Shown: positions 44,168 to 52,836 of the stretch, piece by piece
Layout: every line of letters starts with the position of its first letter
How positions within the stretch are numbered: the stretch's first letter is position 1
Origin: Methylovirgula sp.
Lineage (GTDB): Bacteria; Pseudomonadota; Alphaproteobacteria; Rhizobiales; Beijerinckiaceae
Direction of reading: 5' to 3'
DNA: 64,000 nt
Assembly (NCBI RefSeq): GCF_037200945.1
Contig: NZ_JBBCGP010000001.1
Location: forward strand, 3,594,501 to 3,658,500
Translations under genes and position numbers: made by a program
Notes under the pieces: model-generated
Told to the model about the DNA's origin: nothing
What the model saw: only the letters and a program-made list of their open reading frames with translations
Database searches by the model: none

Positions 44168-44275
44168 AGGCAGGCCGCGATAATCCTGGGCCGAGCCCGC
44201 GGGATTGCCAGCGCGTGGCGCCAGAGGCTAAGTTAAAAAGCCCAGAGATCATGGGAATAATGGGAGAAACGCCCT

Positions 44276-44743
44276 ATGAAAAAAGTATTAGTGCTCGCGG
44301 CCGGCTCGGCCGCGTTGTTGTTGTCGTGCGTATCCGCCTTCGCGATTGACTCGGATTATAAAGCCACGTCCACCCACTCCGTCAGCGATGTCTGGGCGAA
44401 GGTTGGCGATTTCTGCGGCATCGGCACCTGGCATCCCGCGGTCGCGAAATGCGAACTGTCGCATGGCAAGAAGATCCGCACTCTGAGCCTGAAGGGTGGC
44501 GGCACCATCGTCGAGCGGCTTGTATCGTGGGACAAAGCTGATCACAAATACACCTATCGCATCCTCAAAAGCCCGCTGCCGGTGAAGGATTACATCTCGA
44601 CGATCAAGGTGGTCGCCGACGGTTCGGGCTCGGACGTCATCTGGACCGGCAAGTACAAAGCGGTGAAGGGTACGACTGACGACGCCGCCAAGAAAGTCGT
44701 CGACGGCATCTACAAAGCCGGCGCGGATTCGTTGGCGCAATAA
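44276..44743 (+). CDS. secreted SRPBCC-fold (Bet v1/START-like) protein
   Basis: A 155-aa exported protein. The signal peptide is about residues 1-23 (MKKVLVLAAGSAALLLSCVSAFA). The mature part follows the SRPBCC/polyketide-cyclase pattern: a strand 'TSTHSVSDVWAKVGDF', GIGTWHPAVAKCELS, GGTIVERLVSWDKADHKYTYRI, then a long C-terminal helix DDAAKKVVDGIYKAGADSLA. The fold makes a hydrophobic cavity for a ligand; periplasmic versions are common in Rhizobiales without known ligands. It is monocistronic with its own terminator. Two cysteines, in DFCGIG and AKCELS, may form a disulfide. Confidence 0.75.
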   Translation: MKKVLVLAAGSAALLLSCVSAFAIDSDYKATSTHSVSDVWAKVGDFCGIGTWHPAVAKCELSHGKKIRTLSLKGGGTIVERLVSWDKADHKYTYRILKSPLPVKDYISTIKVVADGSGSDVIWTGKYKAVKGTTDDAAKKVVDGIYKAGADSLAQ

Positions 44744-44781
44744 AGCCAGCGCTTCCTGACATAATTGTCATTTTCTGTCAG

Positions 44782-44820
44782 ACGGTCTCTGCAGCGCGGC
44801 TGCGGAGACCGTTTTCGTTT
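44782..44820 (+). terminator. rho-independent terminator after the SRPBCC gene
   Basis: ACGGTCTC (44782-44789) pairs with GAGACCGT (44805-44812), the inner GCAGC/GCTGC extends the stem, and TTTCGTTT follows. It ends the SRPBCC gene 38 bases after its stop. Confidence 0.8.
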
Positions 44821-44843
44821 CAGCCATTGCTGCGCCGGAAAAT

Positions 44844-45869
44844 CTAACGCGCCGGAAAATCCATCTTGGCGATAAAGCCGTGCGGTTCGCCATAAGGCGG
44901 CTGCGGAAACGGCGCGGCGCGGCGAACGGCCGAGACGGCCTCGTGATCGTATTCGGGATAACCGCTCGTACGATAAAGTTCGGTCTGTACCAGCGCGCCG
45001 GAATCGTCGACCCAGAAAGCGACGACCACTTCGACATCGTTATGGAGAACGCGGGGTGGCATATGCCGCTGCCGCATGATCAAGCCGAAGAGGACCGAAA
45101 GATAGCGCATGTCTTCCGTCCCGCCTGAGACAGGCGAGACTTCGGTTTTCGCAGCAAACGTGAAGTTGGGGGACGGCTCCAGAGAAGCGAGCTCGCGCGC
45201 GACGGCGCCGCGCTCATCGTCCGGCAACGTCGCGCGATGCTTGGTCTCGCGCATCCGGCGTTGCGATTTTCGCGCTTGTACCGGCGCGGCCTTGTCCAGA
45301 GCCTCGGCGTCCTTCTCGTCCGGCGACGGCTTCTCAGGTGAAGTTGTCTGTTGCGCGGCCTCCGGCGCGGCATTCTGCGCCGGCTTCGGCGCCTCGGGCG
45401 TGGGCTTCGTCTCGTTGGCCGGTGTCGGCTTTTGCTCCTGCACGGGGGCGCGCGTCTTATCGTCAAGTGCCTCGCGCTTGATCGTCTCCTGATTGGCGGC
45501 GCGCGGCGCGTCGAAGGCCGGCTTTTCCTCATGCTGGTACTTCGGCTTCGGCGGCTGCTGCTTCGGTTTCGGCTCCGGCTTCTTTTGTTCCGGTTTGGGC
45601 GGAGGCGGGGGCGGAGGTGGCGGGGGCTGGACGACAATCTCGACGGGAATTTCCTTCACCGGGGGGGCGCCGTCGTTATCGGGCTGGTCCATCAAAAATA
45701 AAAGCAGGAGAATCGTCAGATGCAGCAGCAGGACGCCCAGAAGAATCTGCGGAAACCGGCGCTGTGCCTTGCGCCAGAACGGATCGGCGACATCAATCGG
45801 CCGATCCTCTGGGGTCACCACCAAGGTTTCTTGCAAAGTTTCTTGGAAAATCGAAGGCGCGTCGGTCAC
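44844..45869 (-). CDS. TonB-like energy-transducing protein
   Basis: A 341-aa inner-membrane-anchored protein. A short cytoplasmic N-terminus precedes one membrane helix (about 41-60). A long periplasmic Pro/Lys/Glu-rich spacer (about 65-215, with a run of about ten prolines at 81-91) is the classic TonB rod. The C-terminal domain (about 255-341) has VVVAFWVDDSGALVQTELYRTSGYPEYDHEAV, matching the TonB C-terminal fold. It would carry proton-motive energy from ExbB/ExbD to outer-membrane receptors, yet no exbBD or receptor gene lies nearby. The helix lacks the exact SHLS motif; LLLHLTILLLL keeps a histidine (His50). The start is GTG. A TolA-like role is less likely. Confidence 0.75.
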   Translation of the reverse strand: MTDAPSIFQETLQETLVVTPEDRPIDVADPFWRKAQRRFPQILLGVLLLHLTILLLLFLMDQPDNDGAPPVKEIPVEIVVQPPPPPPPPPPKPEQKKPEPKPKQQPPKPKYQHEEKPAFDAPRAANQETIKREALDDKTRAPVQEQKPTPANETKPTPEAPKPAQNAAPEAAQQTTSPEKPSPDEKDAEALDKAAPVQARKSQRRMRETKHRATLPDDERGAVARELASLEPSPNFTFAAKTEVSPVSGGTEDMRYLSVLFGLIMRQRHMPPRVLHNDVEVVVAFWVDDSGALVQTELYRTSGYPEYDHEAVSAVRRAAPFPQPPYGEPHGFIAKMDFPAR

Positions 45870-46052
45870 GGGGCCGCTTTCATATCGCCTGCTGAAAAAT
45901 CTGTGGCCGCCGTTGCGAGGGTTTGGGCCAGCGCCGACGGCCCAAGGCCGTTTTTCCGCACGTCGCCAAGCCTTTTGTCATATCCGGCACTGCGGCAGCA
46001 AGCGTAGCGAAAATTCAAGCCTCATCATAGCCTTAGAACGACCGTCGCCAGC
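45870..46052. other. upstream part of the 333-base gap between tonB-like gene and F0 operon
   Basis: No gene is evident. It should contain the promoter of the minus-strand TonB-like gene. GGCCAGCGCCGACGGCCC near 45928 can fold weakly. I see no other structure. Confidence 0.4.
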
Positions 46053-46081
46053 TTGACAGTAGCAGGCGGCATTTTTATGGT
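46053..46081 (+). promoter_or_regulatory. candidate promoter of the F0 ATP synthase operon
   Basis: TTGACA (46053-46058) matches the -35 consensus fully, and TATGGT (46076-46081) follows at 17 bases. It lies about 120 bases before atpI in the divergent gap. Confidence 0.55.
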
Positions 46082-46202
46082 GCTGCCGCTTTCTAAGGCA
46101 TAGATCGGCACCGCGCCTGCCCTCACACGGCACTATGGTGGCGCTCGCTTTTTGTGCCGCGACACATTATAGAGCGCCAGTCCCGCTGGATGACAAGGCG
46201 GA

Positions 46203-46589
46203 ATGGCGATGACACAGGGTGAGGACTCGGACGGCCGGCGGGAAATTGGCCATATCAATGAGGGGCGGAAGGCCGAAGAAGACGCCGCTTTGCAGGCGCG
46301 GCTTTCCAAATTGTCGAATGCGCTCGCTGAGCATCGAAATCCGGACGAATCGGAGACGATGACGACGCCGGTTCTCTCCGGCCAATCGCTTGGCGCTGCG
46401 AATCTCGGCCTTCGCGTGCTCGTCGAGTTCATCTCTGCGATCAGCGTCGGAGCTCTCATTGGCTGGCAGATCGATGCCTGGGTGCATACGGCCCCGATCT
46501 TTCTGATCGCTTTCCTCTTTTTGGGGCTGGCGGCCGGAATGTTGAATATTTATCGGACAGCACTTGGGCCGAAAAAGCCCGGGCGCTGA
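46203..46589 (+). CDS. atpI: ATP synthase accessory protein AtpI
   Basis: A 128-aa protein. The first ~65 residues are charged and may form a helix (EDAALQARLSKLSNALAEHR). Two membrane helices follow (about 70-90 and 98-118) with the family pattern LGLRVLVEFISAISVGALIGWQID and FLFLGLAAGMLNIYR. AtpI/AtpZ proteins help c-ring assembly or ion supply to the ATP synthase. As first gene of the F0 operon its position is standard. ATG 46203 and the ATG two codons later are equally possible starts. atpB follows after 67 bases. Confidence 0.88.
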   Translation: MAMTQGEDSDGRREIGHINEGRKAEEDAALQARLSKLSNALAEHRNPDESETMTTPVLSGQSLGAANLGLRVLVEFISAISVGALIGWQIDAWVHTAPIFLIAFLFLGLAAGMLNIYRTALGPKKPGR

Positions 46590-46656
46590 CGGAAGTAGAA
46601 GAATTGAGCCGGCGCCTGGGCGCCACGGATCGAGACGTAAGGGTGCGGGTTTAGCA

Positions 46657-47400
46657 ATGGATCCAATTCATCAATTTGCGGTCAAGCCTTTCGTCCCCTT
46701 CCATTTGCTCGGGCTCAACATTGGTTTTACCAATGCCTCGCTCTTCATGCTGCTGGTGCTCGCTTTCGTCTCCATCATCATGCTGCTCGGCACTTCGCAG
46801 CACTCGCTGGTACCCGGCCGACTGCAGTCCGCGGCCGAAATGTCCTACGAATTCGTCGCCTCGACCGTGAAAATGACGGCGGGCACGGCGGGTATGAAAT
46901 TCTTCCCGCTCATCTTCACGATCTTCATGTTCGTGCTGGCCTGCAATCTTCTTGGCTTGCTCCCGTTCAGCTTTTCGATCACCAGCCAACTTGTCGTCAC
47001 GTTCGCACTGGCGATGCTGGTGATTCTCGTCGTGCTCGCAGTCGGCTTCTCCAGACACGGCCTGCACTTCCTGAAGCTGTTTGTGCCGTCCGGCGTCACG
47101 ATATGGCTTTTGCCGTTCATCGTGCTGATCGAAGTTATTTCCTTCCTGATCCGGCCGGTCACCCTCTCCGTCCGTCTCTTCGCCAACATGCTGGCCGGCC
47201 ATATCACCCTGAAGGTGATGGCGGGTTTCGTCACCGCGCTGCTCGGCGCGGGCGCCGCCTTGTGGCTCGTCGCGATATTACCCTTCGCTGCAAACGTCGT
47301 TCTCTTGGGCTTCGAACTCTTCGTCGCAGTTTTGCAAGCCTACATCTTCACCATCCTTTCTTGCGTCTATCTCAATGACGCAATTCATCCGGGCCACTGA
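46657..47400 (+). CDS. atpB: ATP synthase F0 subunit a
   Basis: A 247-aa inner-membrane protein forming the proton half-channels. The essential arginine lies in RPVTLSVRLFANMLAGH, and the C-terminal helix has the usual LQAYIFTILSCVYLNDAI. It has five to six hydrophobic helices. I choose ATG 46657 (MDPIHQFAVKPF), which matches alphaproteobacterial subunit a; an earlier in-frame ATG at 46564 overlaps atpI and would add a basic non-family leader. Second gene of atpI-atpB-atpE-atpF'-atpF. The F1 genes are not in the window, as expected for Rhizobiales. Confidence 0.95.
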   Translation: MDPIHQFAVKPFVPFHLLGLNIGFTNASLFMLLVLAFVSIIMLLGTSQHSLVPGRLQSAAEMSYEFVASTVKMTAGTAGMKFFPLIFTIFMFVLACNLLGLLPFSFSITSQLVVTFALAMLVILVVLAVGFSRHGLHFLKLFVPSGVTIWLLPFIVLIEVISFLIRPVTLSVRLFANMLAGHITLKVMAGFVTALLGAGAALWLVAILPFAANVVLLGFELFVAVLQAYIFTILSCVYLNDAIHPGH

Positions 47401-47454
47401 ATAAAGAGCGCAACAACAGATCGGTCGCCCTTCAAAATAGGCAGGAGTTTAGAT

Positions 47455-47712
47455 ATGACAGATGCACTCGCGAGCCCCGGCGATATCGTCACTGCGGGGA
47501 AATATATCGGCGCCGGTCTCGCGGCGGTCGGTACGGGCGCCGCAGCTATCGGCGTGGGTCTGGTATTCGGCCACTTCCTCTCCGGCGCGTTGCGCAACCC
47601 GACGGCGTCGGATGCGCAGTTCGGTCGCGCCTTCGTCGGCGCCGCATTGGCAGAAGCTCTCGGCCTTTTCGCCTTCCTCATCGCGCTGCTGCTCTTGTTC
47701 GCACTTCATTAA
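47455..47712 (+). CDS. atpE: ATP synthase F0 subunit c
   Basis: An 85-aa two-helix hairpin of the proton-driven c-ring. The loop has the conserved Arg47-Asn48-Pro49, and the proton-binding glutamate is Glu67 in GAALAEALGLFAFL. The first helix is the expected glycine-rich packing helix (GLAAVGTGAAAIGVGLVFG). Glutamate rather than aspartate and no sodium-binding Gln/Ser pattern point to proton coupling. It lies 54 bases after atpB, with GGAG eight bases before the ATG. Confidence 0.96.
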   Translation: MTDALASPGDIVTAGKYIGAGLAAVGTGAAAIGVGLVFGHFLSGALRNPTASDAQFGRAFVGAALAEALGLFAFLIALLLLFALH

Positions 47713-47785
47713 TTGAATTGACGCGGGCTCGCATGCGAGCCCGCGCTTGCCTTTGCGATTAAGACCTTGATTGAGAATTAAAGTC

Positions 47786-48331
47786 ATGGCGAACGGTCTC
47801 GAAAATACGACTGCCACACAAACGCAGCCGGCCCCGGCGGCAGAGCCGTTTCCCCCGTTCGATACGACTAACTTCGCGTCGCTATTGATCTGGCTCGTGC
47901 TGACCTTCGGCGCACTCTATCTTTTGATGTCGCGCATCGCACTGCCGCGCGTCGCGAATATTCTCGAGACTCGGCATAACAAGATCAATGCCGATGTGCT
48001 GGCGGCGCACGCCAAGCGCAAAGAAGCAGATCAAGCCTCGGCGGATTATCAGAAGACTCTCGCCGATGCGCGCACCAATGCGCAAAACCTGGCACAGGAA
48101 ACGCACGCCAAGCTCGCCGCCGAGGCGGAGGCCAAGCGCCATGCGCTTGATAGCGAGCTCGCGGCGAAATTGGCCGTTGCCGAAAAGCAGATCGAAGAGA
48201 CAAAGGCCAAAGCCATGGCCAATGTCGGCCAGATCGCGCAGGAGGCAACGACGGCCATCCTCGAACATATCACCGGCAAGCCGGCGGACCCTGCGGCCGT
48301 TGCTGATGCCATTGCGAAACTCAAGGTTTAA
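47786..48331 (+). CDS. atpG: ATP synthase F0 subunit b'
   Basis: A 181-aa stator protein with one N-terminal membrane helix (about 35-55, SLLIWLVLTFGALYLLMSRIALP) and a long alanine-rich, charged coiled coil to the C-terminus (EADQASADYQKTLADARTNAQ and onwards). The ~30-residue polar extension before the helix (ATQTQPAPAAEPFPPFDTTNF) is characteristic of b' subunits in photosynthetic and alphaproteobacterial synthases. It pairs with subunit b, next gene, to form a heterodimeric stalk. I prefer ATG 47786; a TTG five codons upstream is possible. The symbol atpG is sometimes used for b' and should not be confused with the gamma subunit. Confidence 0.92.
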   Translation: MANGLENTTATQTQPAPAAEPFPPFDTTNFASLLIWLVLTFGALYLLMSRIALPRVANILETRHNKINADVLAAHAKRKEADQASADYQKTLADARTNAQNLAQETHAKLAAEAEAKRHALDSELAAKLAVAEKQIEETKAKAMANVGQIAQEATTAILEHITGKPADPAAVADAIAKLKV

Positions 48332-48346
48332 GAGCGGAGCGGCGCC

Positions 48347-48832
48347 ATGCATTTCGACGCAGAATTTTGGGATACCGTCGCCTTCATCACCTTCGTCGGT
48401 CTGCTTGGCTATTTCGGCCTGCATAAGAAGGTCGCGAACGCGCTTGACGCTCGCGGCGCGCGTGTGAAGGCGCAGATCGATGAAGCCATCGCCTTGCGCA
48501 AAGAGGCGGAGGCGCTGCTCGCCTCGTTCGTGCAGAAAAAGAAAGAAGCCGAAGACGAGGCCAGGGCGATTATTGCGCAGGCGCAGGTCGAGGCGGAACT
48601 CATCGCCAAGGAAGCACATGAGCGCGCCAGCGATTTCGTCCAACGCCGCACCAAACAGGCCGAAGACAAAATCGCGTCGGCCGAGATGCAGGCTCTCGAT
48701 CAGGTCCGCGGTGCAGCGGCGGACGCAGCCACCAAAGCGTCCGAAATCGTGCTTAAATCGCAGGTCAAGGGTGCCTATGGCGACGAACTCGTCGAGCAGG
48801 ACATCGACGGCCTCAAACGTCTGCTGCATTAG
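48347..48832 (+). CDS. atpF: ATP synthase F0 subunit b
   Basis: A 161-aa stator subunit: a short N-terminal membrane helix (about 5-25, FWDTVAFITFVGLLGYFGL) then a coiled coil rich in Ala, Glu and Lys (IDEAIALRKEAEALLASFVQKKKEAEDEA). Last gene of the F0 operon, 15 bases after b'. The helix starts almost at the N-terminus, as usual for alphaproteobacterial AtpF. Together with b' it holds the F1 head against rotation. No clear terminator is seen in the 164 bases that follow. Confidence 0.94.
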   Translation: MHFDAEFWDTVAFITFVGLLGYFGLHKKVANALDARGARVKAQIDEAIALRKEAEALLASFVQKKKEAEDEARAIIAQAQVEAELIAKEAHERASDFVQRRTKQAEDKIASAEMQALDQVRGAAADAATKASEIVLKSQVKGAYGDELVEQDIDGLKRLLH

Positions 48833-48996
48833 GGTTCGCCAAGCAGCTTTAAAAAGTCGGCCTTGAAAACGTCGCGGTCGCGTGGCTAATCGCAGCAAGC
48901 GCCGATGCGCTTGTTTCGCCGCAGGCACCAAGCAGAAGCCCTTCAGTCTGTGCAGAGGCTGCGCGCCGCAAGCGGTTTCCGCGTGACGAGGTTGGG

Positions 48997-50226
48997 ATGA
49001 CGCGTTTTTCGCGCCGGTTTTTCGCCTTCCGACAGTTCCGTTCGCTCAGCGCCGCTGGCGCACTGGCGCTGGCGACGACATTGGCGGTTTTTACGATCTT
49101 TCCCGACGCTTGGCACACCGCCGCAGCGCAAGGCGCGAATTGCGATACGTTGCGTGGGCAGATCGCGGCGCTCGACCGGTCCAGCATGCGCGCCAACCCA
49201 TATTCGGGCCAGATCCGCAGCCAACGCGCCGGTCTCCAACGTGCCGAGGCCTATGGCCACAAACTCGGCTGCGACCGACAGCAATTTCTCTTTTTCGGCT
49301 CGGCACCACCGCCGCAATGCGGCCAAGTGAATGCGCAGATCGAACAATTGCGGGCGAGCGTCGGCCAGCTCGAATCGAACGCCCGTTACGTGCTCGATTC
49401 GCCCCAGCGTCAGCAATTGGTCGCGAGCTATAACGCCTATTGCCGTCAACAGACGGCTAATCGAGGCGGCGGGTTCCTCGGCGGTCTTTTCGGCGGCCCA
49501 AACCAAGATCAGGGCGAGCCGGGAATCGATTCCCCACCCTTGCCCGACGCAGCAGCGCCGCCCGAAACGGCACAAGGCCCCTCGGGCGGATCGGAATTGC
49601 TCTGCGTGCGCCATTGCGACGGCGCATTCTTTCCGATCGCCTATGCGCCCGGCCGCGATCAGGACACGCTGGCAGACTTCTGCAAAGCCTCCTGCCCCGC
49701 CGCCGACGCGAGCGTCTATTCGCGCGTTCCAGGCTCGGATATCCAGACGGCCGTCGGACTCGACGGCAAACCCTATATGAGCCTGCCGGCGGCGCTCAAA
49801 TATCAGAAGACGCTCGATCCGGCGTGTTCGTGCCGAGCAGCCGGCGCTTCATGGGCAACGACGCTTGCCGACGCGGAAGCCATGCTGAGTCACAGCAAAA
49901 AGGGCGAGATCGTCGTGACGCAGGAAAAGTCCGACGAAATGGCGCGACCGACCGCGCCCGGCCAAGCCATGAGCAAAAAACCGCGTAAGCCGGCGGCGGA
50001 CACGGATGAAACGGACGACAATGGCGACGATATGACCGACCGGGATGCGGCGGCTGCGGCGCAGGTGCCCACAGCGAGCACTGATTCGGCGGGCATTTCC
50101 GCGGGCGGCGTCAACAACCAGACGTCCTATCCGCAAGGTGCCGGCGAGACGACCGAGGTCACGGGCGCCGATGGCGTCAAGCGGCGTGTCCGGATAGTCG
50201 GGCCTCAGCTTTCGCCCGCCCAATAA
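48997..50226 (+). CDS. exported DUF2865 protein
   Basis: A 409-aa exported protein. The signal peptide is about residues 18-46 (SLSAAGALALATTLAVFTIFP, then AAAQG). Cysteine-bearing helices follow (CDTLRGQIAALDRS; the CGQVNAQIEQLRASVGQLE coiled coil), then a Gly-rich loop. A conserved domain of about 120 residues (210-315) contains LLCVRHCDGAFFPIAYAP, FCKASCPAADASVYSRVPG and DPACSCRA, consistent with several disulfides. The C-terminal ~110 residues are low-complexity and acidic. DUF2865 is typical of Rhizobiales; the role is unknown. Its last 50 bases overlap the convergent gltX gene. Confidence 0.8.
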   Translation: MTRFSRRFFAFRQFRSLSAAGALALATTLAVFTIFPDAWHTAAAQGANCDTLRGQIAALDRSSMRANPYSGQIRSQRAGLQRAEAYGHKLGCDRQQFLFFGSAPPPQCGQVNAQIEQLRASVGQLESNARYVLDSPQRQQLVASYNAYCRQQTANRGGGFLGGLFGGPNQDQGEPGIDSPPLPDAAAPPETAQGPSGGSELLCVRHCDGAFFPIAYAPGRDQDTLADFCKASCPAADASVYSRVPGSDIQTAVGLDGKPYMSLPAALKYQKTLDPACSCRAAGASWATTLADAEAMLSHSKKGEIVVTQEKSDEMARPTAPGQAMSKKPRKPAADTDETDDNGDDMTDRDAAAAAQVPTASTDSAGISAGGVNNQTSYPQGAGETTEVTGADGVKRRVRIVGPQLSPAQ

Positions 50227-51520
50227 GCGGCAGGAGCCCGGCGAGTTCCGGCCCCTGTTCCCGGCCGGTCAGAGCCAGCCTCAACGGATGAAATAAAGGC
50301 CGGCCCTTGCGGTTGGTGCGGGCCTTCAACGCATTGGTCCAGGCCGACCAGGTTGTCTGATCCCAGGGTTCGGCAGGCAAGGTTTCGCGCGCCGCGGCGA
50401 TGAAATCCGCGTCTTCAATCGCCGGTTTGATTTCCCCCGTGACGACGCCCCACCAGTCGGCGACATCCGCAAATATTTCGAGATTGCCGCGCACGGCCAT
50501 CCAAAAAGGTTCGGCCTTCGGCCCTTCTATCCCGGCGGCGGCGAGTCGGGCCTCAGCCGCTTCGAAACTCATCTGATGCAGGTTGCGCGCCGAGAGGCTT
50601 TTGAGCTCGGCTGGATCAAACTTCGCCTGATTGCGGCTGACATGCGAAAAATTGAAATCCGCGGCCAGTTCATCGAGCGACTGGACGGGATGAACGGCGT
50701 CCGAGGTTCCGGTCAGGACGGCAAAGGCGGCAACCGCCAGGGATTCGATCCCTTCATCCCGCAAGGTCCCAATCGAGAGCGCGCCGCTGCGTTTCGACAA
50801 CCCCTCGCCCGACACCGTGGTCAACAAATTATGGTGGCCGAACACTGGTACGGCGCCCCCCAAAGCTTCGAAAAGCTGAATCTGGACCGCGGTATTGGTA
50901 ACGTGATCTTCGCCGCGGATGATGTGGCTGATCTTGAGATTGAGGTCATCGACGACGGAGGGCAAGGTGTAGAGGTAGGTTTCGTCCTCGCGCACGAGAA
51001 CCGGATCGGAGAGCGAGGCTGAATCGATATGGCTGTCACCGCGGACAAGATCGTTCCAGCGGATGATGGTGTGATCGAGCAGAAAACGCCAATGCGGCTT
51101 TCGCCCCTGCGCTTCGAGCGCCGCCCGGTCCTCGGCTGTCAACGAAAGTGCGGCGCGGTCATAGACTGGCGGCAGCCCGCGTGCCTGTTGTCGTTTGCGG
51201 CGGCGCTCAAGCTCCTCGGCCGTTTCATAGCAGGGATAGAGCCGCCCAGCCGACCGCAATTTCTCCGCAGCTTCATCGTAGAGTTCGAATCGCTGCGATT
51301 GACGGACAATGGCGTCCGGCACGATCCCGAGCCATTTCAGGTCGTTTTCGATGGATAACGCATACTCTTCCCGTGACCGGACCAGGTCAGTGTCATCGAA
51401 ACGCAAAATGAATCGGCCACGGTCTTTTGTTACAAAAAGAAAATTGATAAGCGCCGTCCGGGCGTTACCAATATGGATTCGACCGGTGGGCGAAGGGGCA
51501 AAACGGACTACGGGTGGCAT
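50177..51520 (-). CDS. gltX: glutamyl-tRNA synthetase
   Basis: A 447-aa class I aminoacyl-tRNA synthetase. The HIGH motif is HIGN in FAPSPTGRIHIGNART (about 8-22), and KMSKS is represented by LSKRS in SGEGLSKRSGALS (about 240-250). Rossmann fold, stem-contact and anticodon-binding regions are all present. Many Alphaproteobacteria carry two GluRS enzymes, one charging tRNA-Gln for GatCAB; which one this is cannot be decided here. I start at ATG 51520 (MPPVVRFAPSPTG); longer in-frame starts add a 37-codon leader not seen in the family. Its 3' end overlaps the DUF2865 gene by 50 bases. Confidence 0.93.
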   Translation of the reverse strand: MPPVVRFAPSPTGRIHIGNARTALINFLFVTKDRGRFILRFDDTDLVRSREEYALSIENDLKWLGIVPDAIVRQSQRFELYDEAAEKLRSAGRLYPCYETAEELERRRKRQQARGLPPVYDRAALSLTAEDRAALEAQGRKPHWRFLLDHTIIRWNDLVRGDSHIDSASLSDPVLVREDETYLYTLPSVVDDLNLKISHIIRGEDHVTNTAVQIQLFEALGGAVPVFGHHNLLTTVSGEGLSKRSGALSIGTLRDEGIESLAVAAFAVLTGTSDAVHPVQSLDELAADFNFSHVSRNQAKFDPAELKSLSARNLHQMSFEAAEARLAAAGIEGPKAEPFWMAVRGNLEIFADVADWWGVVTGEIKPAIEDADFIAAARETLPAEPWDQTTWSAWTNALKARTNRKGRPLFHPLRLALTGREQGPELAGLLPLIGRAKAEARLSGHAA

Positions 51521-51657
51521 GATCTTCCTTTCGCTAACGCCTACCCTCGCAACCGCTGGATCGCAAGGCTGATGCTCGGTCACCAACTTTCTCACAGCCT
51601 CCGGATTGCGTTCCTGGGCCAACGTAAGCAAACTGAAAAGGTGCGGAGGCGCCGCTG

Positions 51658-52791
51658 ATGACGCTAGCCTGGGCCTTGGCCCTCACATGTCTTGTTCTGG
51701 TCGTCCTCAATCTGATCAGCGACGGTATTGCGATCTGGCACTCAAAGCCGCGCGCAACCCCGCTGCCGCCAGCTCCGGACGCGCCCCCCGTTTCGATCGT
51801 GCGCCCCTGTTGCGGCATCGATAATTTCTGCGAGGACACGCTCGGGTCGAGTTTCAAGCTCGACTACCCGCACTATGAGGTCATCTTCGGCGTCGCCCGG
51901 AGCAACGACCCGGTCATCCCAGTGCTGCAAAAGCTGATCGCGGCCAATCCGCAGGTGCCGGCCAGGCTGATCATCGGCGAGGAGCGGGTGAGCGCCAATC
52001 CAAAGCTCAACAATTGCGTGCGCGGCTGGGAAGCGGCGCGTCACGACTGGATTATTCTCGCCGATTCCAATGTGCTGATGCCGCGCGACTATATCCAGCG
52101 GCTCATGGCCGCCTGGAAGCCGACGACTGGCCTCGTCTGCTCGATGCCACAAGGCTCGCATCCGCAGAATGTCTGGGCCGAACTCGAGATCGCCTTCCTC
52201 AATACCTATCAAGCGCGCTGGCAATATGCCGCCGACGGTGTCGGCACCGGCTTTGCCCAGGGCAAGAACATGCTCTGGCGTCGCGATATTCTCGACGCCG
52301 CAGGCGGCATCCGCGCGCTCGCGATGGAGATCGCTGAAGACGCCGCCTCCACGAAGGTCGTGCGTTCCACCGGTCTTCATATCAATCTTGTCGACAGTCC
52401 CTTCCCGCAGCCTCTGGGCAAACGGACGCTGCCGGATATCTGGAGCCGGCAAATCCGCTGGGCGCGGATGCGGCGCAAGACGTTTCCGCTGCATTTCCTG
52501 CCGGAAATTCTGTCAGGGTCCGCGACGCCCGCCGTCATCGGCGCCTATGCCGGCGCGCTGTTCGGCTTCAACCCGCTGCTGGCCGCAGCCCTTGTCCTTG
52601 GCGTGCTTTATAGCGGCGAGGCCGCGTTGGCCCTGTCCAACAAATGGCATTTTTCCTGGCGGATGCCGTTTCTGTTCCTTTTGCGTGACCTGATGCTGCC
52701 CGTCGTCTACGTCGACGCATGGGTCGTCAACGATTTCGTCTGGCGCGGCAACGAAATGACGATGCGCGAAAAGGAACGGCCGAGCACGTAA
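51658..52791 (+). CDS. membrane glycosyltransferase, ceramide-glucosyltransferase/HpnI-like (GT21)
   Basis: A 377-aa enzyme with an N-terminal membrane helix (about 3-24) and C-terminal hydrophobic segments (about 285-345). The GT-A catalytic motifs of the family are present: VSIVRPCCGIDN, IILADSNVLMPRDY (D2), EIAEDAAST (D3) and the RQIRWARMRR element corresponding to (Q/R)xxRW. It should transfer a sugar from a nucleotide sugar to a lipid at the cytoplasmic face. Relatives include bacterial ceramide glucosyltransferase (Agrobacterium) and HpnI of hopanoid synthesis; no hopanoid or ceramide genes are adjacent to decide. It is divergent from gltX. Confidence 0.8.
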   Translation: MTLAWALALTCLVLVVLNLISDGIAIWHSKPRATPLPPAPDAPPVSIVRPCCGIDNFCEDTLGSSFKLDYPHYEVIFGVARSNDPVIPVLQKLIAANPQVPARLIIGEERVSANPKLNNCVRGWEAARHDWIILADSNVLMPRDYIQRLMAAWKPTTGLVCSMPQGSHPQNVWAELEIAFLNTYQARWQYAADGVGTGFAQGKNMLWRRDILDAAGGIRALAMEIAEDAASTKVVRSTGLHINLVDSPFPQPLGKRTLPDIWSRQIRWARMRRKTFPLHFLPEILSGSATPAVIGAYAGALFGFNPLLAAALVLGVLYSGEAALALSNKWHFSWRMPFLFLLRDLMLPVVYVDAWVVNDFVWRGNEMTMREKERPST

Positions 52792-52836
52792 CGCACTCGG
52801 CCGACCAAAAATTCCACAATGGCAATTGCGACGCGG

